A DNA stretch of 6,880 nucleotides from positions 1 to 6,880 of the forward strand of contig CAINGG010000248.1 of NCBI GenBank assembly GCA_903848435.1, read 5' to 3'. This document shows positions 1-6,000 of the stretch, one piece after another. Each line of letters begins with the position of its first letter. The stretch's first letter is position 1. The stretch comes from an uncultured Actinomycetes bacterium (GTDB lineage Bacteria > Actinomycetota > Actinomycetes > S36-B12). Made by a program: the position numbers and the translations under genes. The notes beneath the pieces are model-generated. The model worked only from the letters and a program-made list of their open reading frames with translations, was not told the DNA's origin and searched no databases.

Positions 1-15
1 CTGCGCGAGGCATGA
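1..15 (+). CDS. possible 3' end of an upstream gene
   Basis: Frame 1 reads Leu-Arg-Glu-Ala and then TGA at 13-15, which would overlap the ATG of the DUF309 gene in an ATGA arrangement. Such overlaps are common in this window. Only four codons are visible, so no product can be named, and the stop could be chance. The same bases also stay open in the DUF309 frame. Confidence 0.2.
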   Translation: MREA

Positions 16-404
16 CCACCCCGGGCGCTGAGCGGCCGCGCGATCGGCTCGGCCGACCACTGCCCTGGGATGCCGCCGGCTACCCCACCGTGCCGATCCG
101 TGCTGACATCAGCGCGGAGGAGGCCATCGCCGAGGCCCGCGCGTACCTCGATGAGGGGCTTCCCTTCCACGCGCACGAGGTCCTGGAGATGCGCTGGCGC
201 TGCTGTCCACCGGATGAGCGCGACCTGTGGCAGGCGCTGGCCCAGGCAGCGGCGGCCGTCACGCATGAGGCCCGCGGCAATCCGGTCGGCGCGCAGCGAC
301 TGCACGAGCGCGCATCGGCCACCCTGTCGACCTACGCCGGTCGGTTGCCCGCCAGCCTCGATCCCCTGCTGATCGACCTCAGCCTCACCCCGCCCGCGTC
401 TTAG
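12..404 (+). CDS. DUF309 family protein
   Basis: A 130-aa soluble protein of the DUF309 family, whose function is unknown. The family signature is clear: FHAHEVLE at residues 52-59 followed by W62, then DLWQALAQ (71-78), and RGNPVGA (88-94) ahead of a C-terminal helix. The conserved His and Glu in this helical core resemble a polar or metal-binding site, but no activity should be assigned from that. The N-terminal stretch RPRDRLGRPLP is typical, from memory, of actinobacterial members and supports a start near here. The start itself is less certain: GAGG lies only 1 nt before the ATG, too close for a normal ribosome binding site, and the frame stays open to the window edge. Coupling to an upstream gene ending at 13-15 is possible. 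The gene runs convergently toward marP, and its last codons lie in the left arm of a large inverted repeat. Confidence 0.88.
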   Translation: MTTPGAERPRDRLGRPLPWDAAGYPTVPIRADISAEEAIAEARAYLDEGLPFHAHEVLEMRWRCCPPDERDLWQALAQAAAAVTHEARGNPVGAQRLHERASATLSTYAGRLPASLDPLLIDLSLTPPAS

Positions 405-461
405 TTACGCCACCGGTGGGTTAGCGGCCGACTAACCCACCACTGGGGTAACTGAGACGCG
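395..461. terminator. large imperfect inverted repeat between convergent genes, likely bidirectional terminator
   Basis: The 30-nt arms 395-424 and 432-461 match as inverted copies at 26 of 30 positions, around a 7-nt loop (425-431). From the outside, the hairpin has 14 pairs (395-408 with 448-461, one being a G-U in the plus-strand RNA), one mismatch, 3 pairs, two mismatches and a 10-bp inner stem (415-424 with 432-441). The left arm contains the DUF309 stop codon (402-404), and the right arm ends 9 bp from the marP stop (471-473). Neither side has a T-run, so it would be a U-less, I-shaped terminator of the kind proposed for actinobacteria. The position between two converging genes supports a role in both directions. 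It could instead be a copy of a dispersed palindromic repeat. Confidence 0.7.
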
Positions 462-470
462 AAGTGGGGG

Positions 471-1655
471 TTAGCGGCGGCAGGGGCCGGTGTCGACGGG
501 GACCGTGGCAGTACGCCCGGCATCGGCGACCTCGGTCGCCTGCTGAGCAGTGATGGCGTAGCCGGTGTCGGGCTCGCCGAGCCCTGCGGCGAAGACCACG
601 CCGAAGACCCGGCCGCGCGGAGAGAGCAAGGGCCCGCCCGAGTTGCCGGGTACGACGTTGCCGCGGAAGGAGTACACCTCGCGCACGACGCCGGACCGGC
701 CGTAGATGTCCTCGCCGCGCGCGTCGATGCGCGCGCGGATGCGCGCGGGCTCGGCAAGCAGATCACCGCCGCCGGGGAATCCGGCCACGACAGCGGAGTC
801 GCCAGTGCCCGGTAGTCGACCAGCGAAGGACAGCGGGGGTGCGGGCAGCCCGGGCACGTGAATGACCGCGAGGTCAATGCGCGAGTCGATGGCCACGACC
901 GTCCCTTCGTAGCGCGTGGGATCCCCGGGGATCACGACGCGCGCCGATACCGCTCCCGCGACCACATGGGCGTTAGTCAGCACGCGGTCGGTCGCGTAGA
1001 CGAATCCTGATCCGACGACATTGGCGTCGCACGCGCTGGCGCTCACTTTCGCGAGCGACGGCCAGGCTGCGCGTACGGCGGGATCTCGCAGCAGCGCGGG
1101 ATTGGGTGGCGGGACCTCGGGCCCGGCGTACTGGGCGAATCCCGAGAACACACGCGGTAGGCCGGACGCGTCGACCGCGTCGCGCAGTCCCGTGAAGGCA
1201 TTGCGCGCGACGTCGGGGACGGCCCGATCGATGCCGGAGAGGATGAGCGACGAGCGGACGTCGCGGGCCAGGCCGAGACCGGGGAGGACTCCGACAGCCG
1301 TGGCCATGATCCACAGCACCGCAGCGAGGGCCACGACATTGAGCCCGGCACCCGCGGCGTTGTCGACAGTGCGGGCCCCTGACCACGTGATGCCAGCGCG
1401 CAGCGAGCGGCCGGCGATCGTGGCCACTGCCTGACCGAGGATGGCGAAGGCAAGGATCCCGAGCACCAGCAGCAGGGCACCCGCGAAACCGGGCATGCCG
1501 ATGGCCTCGACGAGGTGCGGAAGGACGAGAGCCGCACCAAGGCCACCGATCAGGAAGCCCGCGAACGACAGCAGGCCGGTCACGAAGCCCTGGCGCCAGC
1601 CGGTCCAGGCGAAGACGGCGATCGCGACGAGCACGAGCGCGTCGATCGCGTTCAT
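471..1655 (-). CDS. marP: MarP-like membrane-anchored periplasmic serine protease (CvpA + trypsin-like domain)
   Basis: A 394-aa protein in two parts. Residues 1-125 are a CvpA-type region with about four hydrophobic membrane segments (near 4-20, 25-45, 56-80 and 104-125). Residues 205-394 are a chymotrypsin-fold protease. The catalytic triad is visible as H230 in TNAHVV, D261 in DSRIDLAV and S339 in GNSGGPL. C209 and C392 flank the protease domain, as do the cysteines forming the disulfide in M. tuberculosis MarP (Rv3671c), which has a similar length and spacing. MarP acts in the periplasm and is needed for acid and oxidative-stress resistance in M. tuberculosis; the role here is inferred. 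The ATG at 1655 is preferred because CCTCC at 1663-1667 (GGAGG on the minus strand) lies 7 nt upstream and its ATGA overlaps the stop of the preceding Nudix gene. An upstream ATG at 1709 would add 18 residues from the Nudix gene's alternate frame. Confidence 0.93.
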   Translation of the reverse strand: MNAIDALVLVAIAVFAWTGWRQGFVTGLLSFAGFLIGGLGAALVLPHLVEAIGMPGFAGALLLVLGILAFAILGQAVATIAGRSLRAGITWSGARTVDNAAGAGLNVVALAAVLWIMATAVGVLPGLGLARDVRSSLILSGIDRAVPDVARNAFTGLRDAVDASGLPRVFSGFAQYAGPEVPPPNPALLRDPAVRAAWPSLAKVSASACDANVVGSGFVYATDRVLTNAHVVAGAVSARVVIPGDPTRYEGTVVAIDSRIDLAVIHVPGLPAPPLSFAGRLPGTGDSAVVAGFPGGGDLLAEPARIRARIDARGEDIYGRSGVVREVYSFRGNVVPGNSGGPLLSPRGRVFGVVFAAGLGEPDTGYAITAQQATEVADAGRTATVPVDTGPCRR

Positions 1656-2338
1656 GACAGGTCCTCCGTTGCCTCGGGCTCCAGATCGATGATCCGGCTG
1701 TCGTCCCACGGCTCACTCCAGCCCGCAAGGTCCAGCATCCCCGACAAGATCCCCGCCGTGAAGCCCCAGATGACCAGCCCGCGGACGGTGAAGCCCAGGC
1801 CGATGTAGCCGGATGGGTGTCGCACGCGCGTGCGATTGGCCGGGTCGACGAGCTCGGAGATGGGAATGCGATGAACGCTCGCGACCTCCGTGAGGTCCAC
1901 GGCGCTCACCGGCGAAGGTTCGCGCCAGTAGCCGAGGACCGGTGTCACGACGAAGCCGGAGACCGGCACCCACAGGTCGGGTACGAGCGCGAAGACATCG
2001 ATGCCTGACGTATCAAGGCCAGTCTCCTCGCGCGCTTCGCGCAGTGCGGCGGCGATCGGCCCCGCGTCCTCAGGATCGACGGCACCGCCCGGGAACGCCG
2101 GTTGTCCGGCGTGCGACCTCATGTCGTGCGCGCGCTCGATGATCAGCACATCAGGTCCGTCGGGGCCTTCGCCCATCAGCATGAGTACCGCTGCCGCTCG
2201 TCCGCCCTCGGGCGGCGGGAGGAATCGCGTGAGGTCCTCACCGCGCAGGCCCGGCATGCGCTCGGCAAGCGGCTCCAGCCACTGCGGCACCACCACGTCA
2301 TCGACGCGCCAGCCGAAGCGCGGATCGCGCGCGGCCAC
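1652..2338 (-). CDS. Nudix hydrolase, CoA pyrophosphatase type (UPF0035 / NudL-like)
   Basis: A 228-aa Nudix enzyme. The motif LIIERAHDMRSHAGQPAFPGG (broken as LIIERA, HDMRSHAG and QPAFPGG, residues 65-85) fits the CoA-Nudix pattern R-[SA]-x3-R-x3-G-x3-FPGG. It is followed by the Nudix box core REAREETG (100-107), whose glutamates bind the divalent metal. Family members split coenzyme A or acyl-CoA into 3',5'-ADP and (acyl)phosphopantetheine; activity here is inferred from the motif. I chose the GTG at 2338 because it overlaps the nth stop by one base (TAGTG) and GAAGG lies 9 nt upstream (2348-2352). The open frame extends upstream to 2572, but the extra 78 residues lie wholly inside nth and do not look like a Nudix domain. 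Middle gene of the nth-Nudix-marP operon. In M. tuberculosis, as I recall, a thioredoxin-like gene lies between these two; it is missing here. Confidence 0.9.
   Translation of the reverse strand: MAARDPRFGWRVDDVVVPQWLEPLAERMPGLRGEDLTRFLPPPEGGRAAAVLMLMGEGPDGPDVLIIERAHDMRSHAGQPAFPGGAVDPEDAGPIAAALREAREETGLDTSGIDVFALVPDLWVPVSGFVVTPVLGYWREPSPVSAVDLTEVASVHRIPISELVDPANRTRVRHPSGYIGLGFTVRGLVIWGFTAGILSGMLDLAGWSEPWDDSRIIDLEPEATEDLS
1663..1667 (-). promoter_or_regulatory. ribosome binding site of marP
   Basis: GGAGG on the minus strand, 7 nt before the ATG at 1655. It decides between this start and the upstream in-frame ATG at 1709. It lies inside the end of the Nudix gene, consistent with translational coupling. 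Confidence 0.75.
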
Positions 2339-3063
2339 TAGCCGCGACCTTCGGTGCGCAGGAGCGTAACGGCCTCTGCCGGATCGGTCGGACCTTCGCC
2401 GTAGGCCGGGCACGCGCGCGCCACCGGGCATGCGCCGCACGCCGGACGGCGCGCATGGCAGCAACGCCGCCCGTGCCAGATGATCCGGTGCGACAGGTCG
2501 GTCCACTCGGCACGCGGGAAGAGCGCCATGAGATCCGCCTCGATGCGATCGGGGTCGTTGCTGGTCGTCCACCCGAGTCGACGGGCCAGGCGTGCCACGT
2601 GCGTGTCCACGGTGATGCCCGGAGTCTGGAACGCATTGCCCAGCACGACATTGGCGGTCTTGCGCCCGACACCCGGCAGCGTGATGAGGTCGTCCAGGCG
2701 ATCGGGCACCTCACCGCCGTAGCGATCGCACAGAGCCCGCGCGATCCCCTGGATGGAGGCGGCCTTGGCGCGGAAGAAGCCCGTGGGCTGGATGAGGGCC
2801 TCCAGTTCGGCACGGTCCGCAGCCGCGTAGGCGGCGGCATCGGGATAGCGCGCAAAGAGCGCCGGCGTCACCTGGTTGACCCGCTTGTCGGTGCACTGGG
2901 CGGACAGGACCGTCGCGACAAGGAGCTCAAGGGGGTTGCGGAAATCGAGTTCGCAGTGCGCGTCGGGATAGGCCTCGGCCAGGGCCCTGCCCACGCGACG
3001 AGCCCGGCGCACGGTCGCCGTGTCGGGCGTCGCCGCGCGCGCGACGGTCGACCGGGCGGGCAC
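2338..3063 (-). CDS. nth: endonuclease III (DNA glycosylase / AP lyase)
   Basis: A 241-aa base-excision-repair enzyme that removes oxidised pyrimidines and nicks abasic sites. The core LLVATVLSAQCTDKRVN (47-63) starts the glycosylase fold. The helix-hairpin-helix LPGVGRKTA (129-137) carries the catalytic lysine K135, and D153 in VDTHVARL is the catalytic aspartate. The [4Fe-4S] ligands follow the family spacing exactly: C202-x6-C209-x2-C212-x5-C218. An extra C201 sits next to the first ligand. A 23-residue C-terminal tail follows the cluster, somewhat longer than in E. coli Nth (from memory). The GTG at 3063 has no good ribosome binding site but does have a -10 box 6 nt upstream, so the mRNA is probably leaderless. 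First gene of an operon with the CoA-type Nudix gene and marP; divergent from crp. Confidence 0.96.
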   Translation of the reverse strand: MPARSTVARAATPDTATVRRARRVGRALAEAYPDAHCELDFRNPLELLVATVLSAQCTDKRVNQVTPALFARYPDAAAYAAADRAELEALIQPTGFFRAKAASIQGIARALCDRYGGEVPDRLDDLITLPGVGRKTANVVLGNAFQTPGITVDTHVARLARRLGWTTSNDPDRIEADLMALFPRAEWTDLSHRIIWHGRRCCHARRPACGACPVARACPAYGEGPTDPAEAVTLLRTEGRG

Positions 3064-3069
3064 CGGACC

Positions 3070-3075
3070 AGGGTA
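3070..3075 (-). promoter_or_regulatory. -10 box of a leaderless promoter for nth
   Basis: TACCCT on the minus strand fits TANNNT. Six bases (GGTCCG) separate it from the GTG start of nth at 3063, so transcription starting 7 nt after the box would begin at the G of the start codon. No convincing -35 hexamer is seen at 16-18 nt (CTGGTG at 17). The absence of a Shine-Dalgarno near the start agrees with leaderless translation. Confidence 0.6.
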
Positions 3076-3156
3076 CGTCTCCCTGCGATTGCCACCAGAT
3101 TGCGATGGCTCCCCTTCTGCAGCGGGGCAGTGCCGGATGCGACAGACTGTCCTTGG

Positions 3157-3162
3157 AAGGAG
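3157..3162 (+). promoter_or_regulatory. ribosome binding site of crp
   Basis: AAGGAG ends 5 nt before the GTG at 3168. This favours that start over the in-frame ATG at 3105, which has no such site and would add 21 residues unlike the family N-terminus. Confidence 0.85.
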
Positions 3163-3167
3163 ATCTC

Positions 3168-3842
3168 GTGGACGACGCCCTCATGCACGCCCCGCTCTTC
3201 TCAGCACTCGACGCGGAAGCCGCCACGGCCCTACGCGCCTCAATGGTCGAGAGCCGGGTGCCACGCGGCGATGTGATCTTCGCCGAGGGCGAGCCCGGAG
3301 ATCGCATGTACGTCATCCTCGACGGCAAGGTCAAGCTCGGACAGACCTCCGTTGACGGCCGAGAGTCACTCCTCGCGGTCCTCGGTCCCGGCGAGGTCTT
3401 CGGTGAGCTCTCGCTCTTCGATCCCGGACCACGCACCGCGACCGCGACCGCGGTCACCGACGTGGTGGTTATCGGCCTCGGCCACGACAACCTCCGCCCG
3501 TGGCTGGCCGGCCGCCCCGAGGTGGCCGAGTCACTGCTGCAGGCGCTCGCGCAGCGGCTGCGGCGTACCAACGAGACCCTCGCCGACCTCGTCTTCTCCG
3601 ACGTGCCCGGTCGTGTCGCCAAGCTGCTGCTCGAACTCGCCGACAAGTTTGGACAGCCCGGGCCCGAGGGCGTCCTGGTGCACCACGACCTCACTCAGGA
3701 GGAGCTCGCCCAACTCGTCGGAGCCTCGCGCGAGACAGTCAACAAGGCACTGGCTGACTTCACCCAGCGTGGATGGATCGTGGTTGATCAGCGCGAGGTG
3801 ATCCTGCTTGACATGGAGCGACTGGCCCGTCGCGCCCGCTAG
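3168..3842 (+). CDS. crp: Crp/Fnr-family cAMP-responsive transcription regulator (Crp/GlxR type)
   Basis: At 224 aa it has the same length as M. tuberculosis Crp (Rv3676). The N-terminal cyclic-nucleotide domain carries the phosphate-binding cassette GELSLFDPGPRTA (79-91). G79, E80, L81, S82, R89 and T90 sit at the positions that contact cAMP in the mycobacterial protein, and T134-N135 in the dimer helix supply the base contacts. DVPGRVAK (145-152) is the hinge, and the C-terminal winged helix includes TQEELAQLVGASRETVNKAL (176-195), whose recognition helix starts at S187-R188-E189. The tail ERLARRAR is typical of actinobacterial members. It is a dimeric DNA-binding activator and repressor in the cytoplasm, and a global regulator in related genera. 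The GTG start is set by AAGGAG 5 nt upstream. It is a single-gene unit that diverges from nth and ends 3 bp from the convergent MBL gene. Confidence 0.95.
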   Translation: MDDALMHAPLFSALDAEAATALRASMVESRVPRGDVIFAEGEPGDRMYVILDGKVKLGQTSVDGRESLLAVLGPGEVFGELSLFDPGPRTATATAVTDVVVIGLGHDNLRPWLAGRPEVAESLLQALAQRLRRTNETLADLVFSDVPGRVAKLLLELADKFGQPGPEGVLVHHDLTQEELAQLVGASRETVNKALADFTQRGWIVVDQREVILLDMERLARRAR

Positions 3843-3845
3843 CGG

Positions 3846-4646
3846 TCAACCGCCGCTTTCGAGATAGGCCACCTGCGCGCGGGTCGAAAGCAGCGCAGCC
3901 CACCTGACGTTGTCGGGAACGTCTTCGTAGACAGCGTCGACGATCTGATCTGGAGTACGCCGCCCCGAGTCCCATGCAGCGCGCACCTGATCGAGCCGCG
4001 CATGCCGGTGCGCGAGGTAGGAGTCGATGACGGTGACGGGGTCATCGAGCACGGGCCCGTGGCCGGGGAGCAGCATCGCGGCGGCGGCCCGCTCAGCGTG
4101 ACCGCGCAAGTCCTGCAGCGAGCGCAGGTAGTCGCCGAGATCGCCGTCGGGCCAGGCCACGACTGTCGTGCCGCGCCCGAGCACCGTGTCGCCGGTCAGG
4201 ATCGCTGCGTCCTCGGTGACGTGGAAGCTCAGGCAGTCGGAAGTGTGGCCAGGCGTCGCCAGCACCCGCATCTCCGCGCCACTGACGGCGACGACGGCGC
4301 CCGCCGCTAGTCCCTCGCCTCCGAGCACATGGTCAGGATCGAGTGCCCGCACGGGGGCACCAGTCATGTCATGCAGTGAGCGCGCGCCCTCTGAGTGGTC
4401 GCGATGGCCGTGAGTGAGCAGGATCTGCGAAACACGACCTCCGGCTGCGGCCACAATCGCATCGAGGTGACCGGCGTCATCGGGTCCGGGGTCCACCACG
4501 AGATAGGGACCGTCTCCGACGAGCCAGGTGTTGGTCCCATCCAGCGTCATCGGGCTGGGATTGGGTGCGAGCACGCAGGTGAGGCGCGGGCTGACGACTC
4601 CCCCGGCCCACGGCTCCGACGAACCGATGACGGGCAGGCCGCTCAC
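3846..4646 (-). CDS. metallo-beta-lactamase-fold hydrolase, LACTB2-like
   Basis: A 266-aa soluble hydrolase. The metal-binding set of the MBL fold is complete: THGHRDH gives H79, H81, D83 and H84; then H134 in ATPGHTSD, D153 in LTGDTVLG and H196 in LPGHGP. NPSPMTLDGTNTWLV (29-43) is the usual first strand of this group. The last 60 residues (YLAHRHARLDQV...) match the small C-terminal winged-helix domain of LACTB2-type proteins. Human LACTB2 is an RNA endonuclease, whereas other relatives hydrolyse thioesters, so the substrate is open. It corresponds to M. tuberculosis Rv3677c. The GTG start overlaps the stop of the upstream Nudix gene (GTGA), with only a weak GGGG 10 nt upstream, so translational coupling is likely. 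Last gene of the four-gene operon; its stop faces the crp stop across 3 bp. Confidence 0.9.
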   Translation of the reverse strand: MSGLPVIGSSEPWAGGVVSPRLTCVLAPNPSPMTLDGTNTWLVGDGPYLVVDPGPDDAGHLDAIVAAAGGRVSQILLTHGHRDHSEGARSLHDMTGAPVRALDPDHVLGGEGLAAGAVVAVSGAEMRVLATPGHTSDCLSFHVTEDAAILTGDTVLGRGTTVVAWPDGDLGDYLRSLQDLRGHAERAAAAMLLPGHGPVLDDPVTVIDSYLAHRHARLDQVRAAWDSGRRTPDQIVDAVYEDVPDNVRWAALLSTRAQVAYLESGG

Positions 4647-5512
4647 GGCGAACCAGCCCCGTGCACCTCCGACCCGGCCGGCTCACTGTCGAGCGGGCGG
4701 ATCACGGACCCGTCGCGTACGTCGATGATCTCCCAGGCGATGTCCCCGGAATCATCGAGGCGCGCCCGGGGCATGAGCGGACGCACATCGCGCGATGCAG
4801 CCGTCGCGAGCACGCTCGAGGCGTCCGAGAAGTGAGTGAGGTCAAGAATCGTGGCCGCCGTCGGCGGCAGCATCGGCAGGCGTCCGTCGGCATATGCGGC
4901 CATCGCGTCACCGGGTCGCTCCCAGCGCACATCGTCGGCTTCGCCGCTGACGTCGCGCACGCGCTGGCCAGTCGGCACGGTGGCGACGAAGAATCGCACG
5001 TCGTAGCGACGCGATTCGATCTCCGGAGTCACCCAATGGGTCCACAGCGGCAAGAGCCCGGGGTCGAGTGCCAGGCCGCGACGGGCCAGCACCAAGGCGA
5101 GCGCATCGCTCGATGCATGCACCGCCGCGCGGTCGTCCTCCCAGCGCTCATCCTCCTTGGGAATCCGCCCGTGCTTGTCGACGGCGAGAAGGACGCCTGT
5201 CTCTTCGAAGAGTTCGCGAACGGCGCACACGATCAGACCACGAGCCAGGTCGTCTGCCGCGGTCATGCGTTCGGCATCGACGGGCTCACCCGTCCACTCG
5301 AAGGATGATGCGAGGTCAGCGTCGTCAATACGTCCGCCGGGGAAGACATACATGCCGGCGGCGAAGGCCATCGTCGACACCCGACGCATCAGGAATGTCT
5401 CGAGCGCATCGTGATCGCGGAGGAGGACGACGGTCGTGGCATCCCGGAGGGCCGGCGGCTCCCACTCGCCCGCGAAGAGGGCATGCACCCGCTCGCTCAC
5501 GTGGGCTGGCAT
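4643..5512 (-). CDS. Nudix hydrolase with split Nudix box, NUDT19-like
   Basis: A 289-aa Nudix protein. FPGGRIDDADL (57-67) begins the Nudix box, but the REx2EExG half (RELFEETG, 99-106) comes about 38 residues after the GG, instead of about 15. This insertion (residues about 68-95) is typical of the NUDT19/RP2 group, whose mammalian member hydrolyses CoA and acyl-CoA; activity on CoA here is inference. LLPLWTHWVTPEIESRRYDVRFFVA (split as LLPLWTHW at 153-160 and RYDVRFFVA at 169-177) is also typical of that group. The ATG at 5512 lies 11 nt after the RidA-like stop and has no clear ribosome binding site. In-frame GTG codons at residues 5 and 9 are alternative starts. Third gene of the operon. 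In M. tuberculosis, as I recall, the MBL and RidA genes are adjacent without this gene. Confidence 0.87.
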   Translation of the reverse strand: MPAHVSERVHALFAGEWEPPALRDATTVVLLRDHDALETFLMRRVSTMAFAAGMYVFPGGRIDDADLASSFEWTGEPVDAERMTAADDLARGLIVCAVRELFEETGVLLAVDKHGRIPKEDERWEDDRAAVHASSDALALVLARRGLALDPGLLPLWTHWVTPEIESRRYDVRFFVATVPTGQRVRDVSGEADDVRWERPGDAMAAYADGRLPMLPPTAATILDLTHFSDASSVLATAASRDVRPLMPRARLDDSGDIAWEIIDVRDGSVIRPLDSEPAGSEVHGAGSP

Positions 5513-5523
5513 GCGCGGAACGC

Positions 5524-5988
5524 TCAGTCGGCCACCTCGAGCACCATCTCCACCTCGACCGGAGCATTGAGCGGCAGGGCGGCCACGCCGACCGCGGAGC
5601 GCGCATGGCGACCCAGGTCGCCGAAAACATCCTGGAGCAATTCGCTTGCTCCATTGATCACGCCCGGCTGGCCGGTGAACCCCGGCGCACTGGCGACAAA
5701 GCCCACAACCTTCACCACGCGCGTCACCCGATCAAGGCTGCCAATCACCGACTGCGCCGCGGCCAACGCATTGATGGCGGACTGGCGAGCGCAGTCCTTC
5801 GCCACCTCGGCATCGACGTCGGAGCCGACGAGGCCCTCGGCCAGCATCGCGCCATCTCGCATCGGCAGTTGGCCGGATGTGTAGACGTAGCGCCCGGTCA
5901 CCACGGCAGGGACGTAGGCGGCGACGGGAGGCACGACCTCCGGCACCGCAATGCCAAGTGCGGCCAGTCGCTCGGTCGCGGTTGCCAT
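5524..5988 (-). CDS. RidA-like protein (YjgF/YER057c/UK114 family)
   Basis: A 154-aa cytosolic protein of the Rid family, normally trimeric, and longer than the 128-aa E. coli RidA. The signature YVYTSGQLPM (34-43) and the C-terminal strand-loop HARSAVGVAALPLNAPVEVE (128-147) place it in the long actinobacterial subgroup that includes Rv3678c. R130 aligns with the catalytic R105 of E. coli RidA, and E145 with E120. Imine or enamine deaminase activity is therefore possible, but it is not proven for this subgroup. The ATG at 5988 has a strong AAGGAG 6 nt upstream. That site starts within the TAA stop of the DUF4177 gene, which suggests coupled translation. Second gene of the operon. Confidence 0.92.
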   Translation of the reverse strand: MATATERLAALGIAVPEVVPPVAAYVPAVVTGRYVYTSGQLPMRDGAMLAEGLVGSDVDAEVAKDCARQSAINALAAAQSVIGSLDRVTRVVKVVGFVASAPGFTGQPGVINGASELLQDVFGDLGRHARSAVGVAALPLNAPVEVEMVLEVAD

Positions 5989-5994
5989 AGGGGA

Positions 5995-6000
5995 CTCCTT
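5995..6000 (-). promoter_or_regulatory. ribosome binding site of the RidA-like gene, overlapping the upstream stop
   Basis: AAGGAG on the minus strand lies 6 nt before the ATG at 5988. Its first two A's are the last two bases of the TAA stop of the DUF4177 gene (5999-6001), so a terminating ribosome sits directly on the next initiation site. Confidence 0.8.

Larger units (their letters stand above)
3064..3167. promoter_or_regulatory. nth / crp divergent control region
   Basis: This 104-bp gap holds the start signals of two diverging units. The nth -10 box is clear, but no TANNNT box is seen for crp, so its promoter cannot be placed. Three same-strand copies of TGCGA lie at 3084-3088, 3101-3105 and 3138-3142. 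GATTGC is repeated at 3087-3092 and 3098-3103, 11 bp apart, just upstream of the nth -10. A small palindrome, GACAGACTGTC, lies at 3141-3151 just before the crp ribosome binding site. TGCGA differs by one base from the Crp half-site TGTGA, but no paired TGTGA-N6-TCACA operator is present. Confidence 0.45.

Noticed and set aside
719..752. GCGCG-rich repeats inside marP
   Set aside because: They encode the in-frame RIRARIDAR segment and reflect Arg/Ala codons in high-GC DNA rather than a repeat element.
1656..1709. Upstream ATG for marP
   Set aside because: It would add 18 polar residues before the first membrane segment. The ATG at 1655 has GGAGG at 7 nt and an ATGA overlap.
2339..2572. N-terminal extension of the CoA-type Nudix protein (78 extra residues)
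   Set aside because: The extension lies inside nth in another frame and is Arg-rich without family similarity. The GTG at 2338 has a ribosome binding site and a 1-nt overlap with the nth stop.
3105..3167. Upstream ATG for crp
   Set aside because: The added 21 residues are not found in the family. The GTG at 3168 has AAGGAG at 5 nt and gives the usual 224-aa length.
3064..3167. Classical Crp operator (TGTGA-N6-TCACA)
   Set aside because: I looked for it as evidence of autoregulation. Only TGCGA half-site-like words in the same direction are present, with no inverted pair.
2455..3276. 273-codon plus-strand open frame running from inside nth into crp
   Set aside because: It lies opposite nth, whose catalytic and iron-sulfur residues are all in place, and then runs out of frame into crp. 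No family features are visible.
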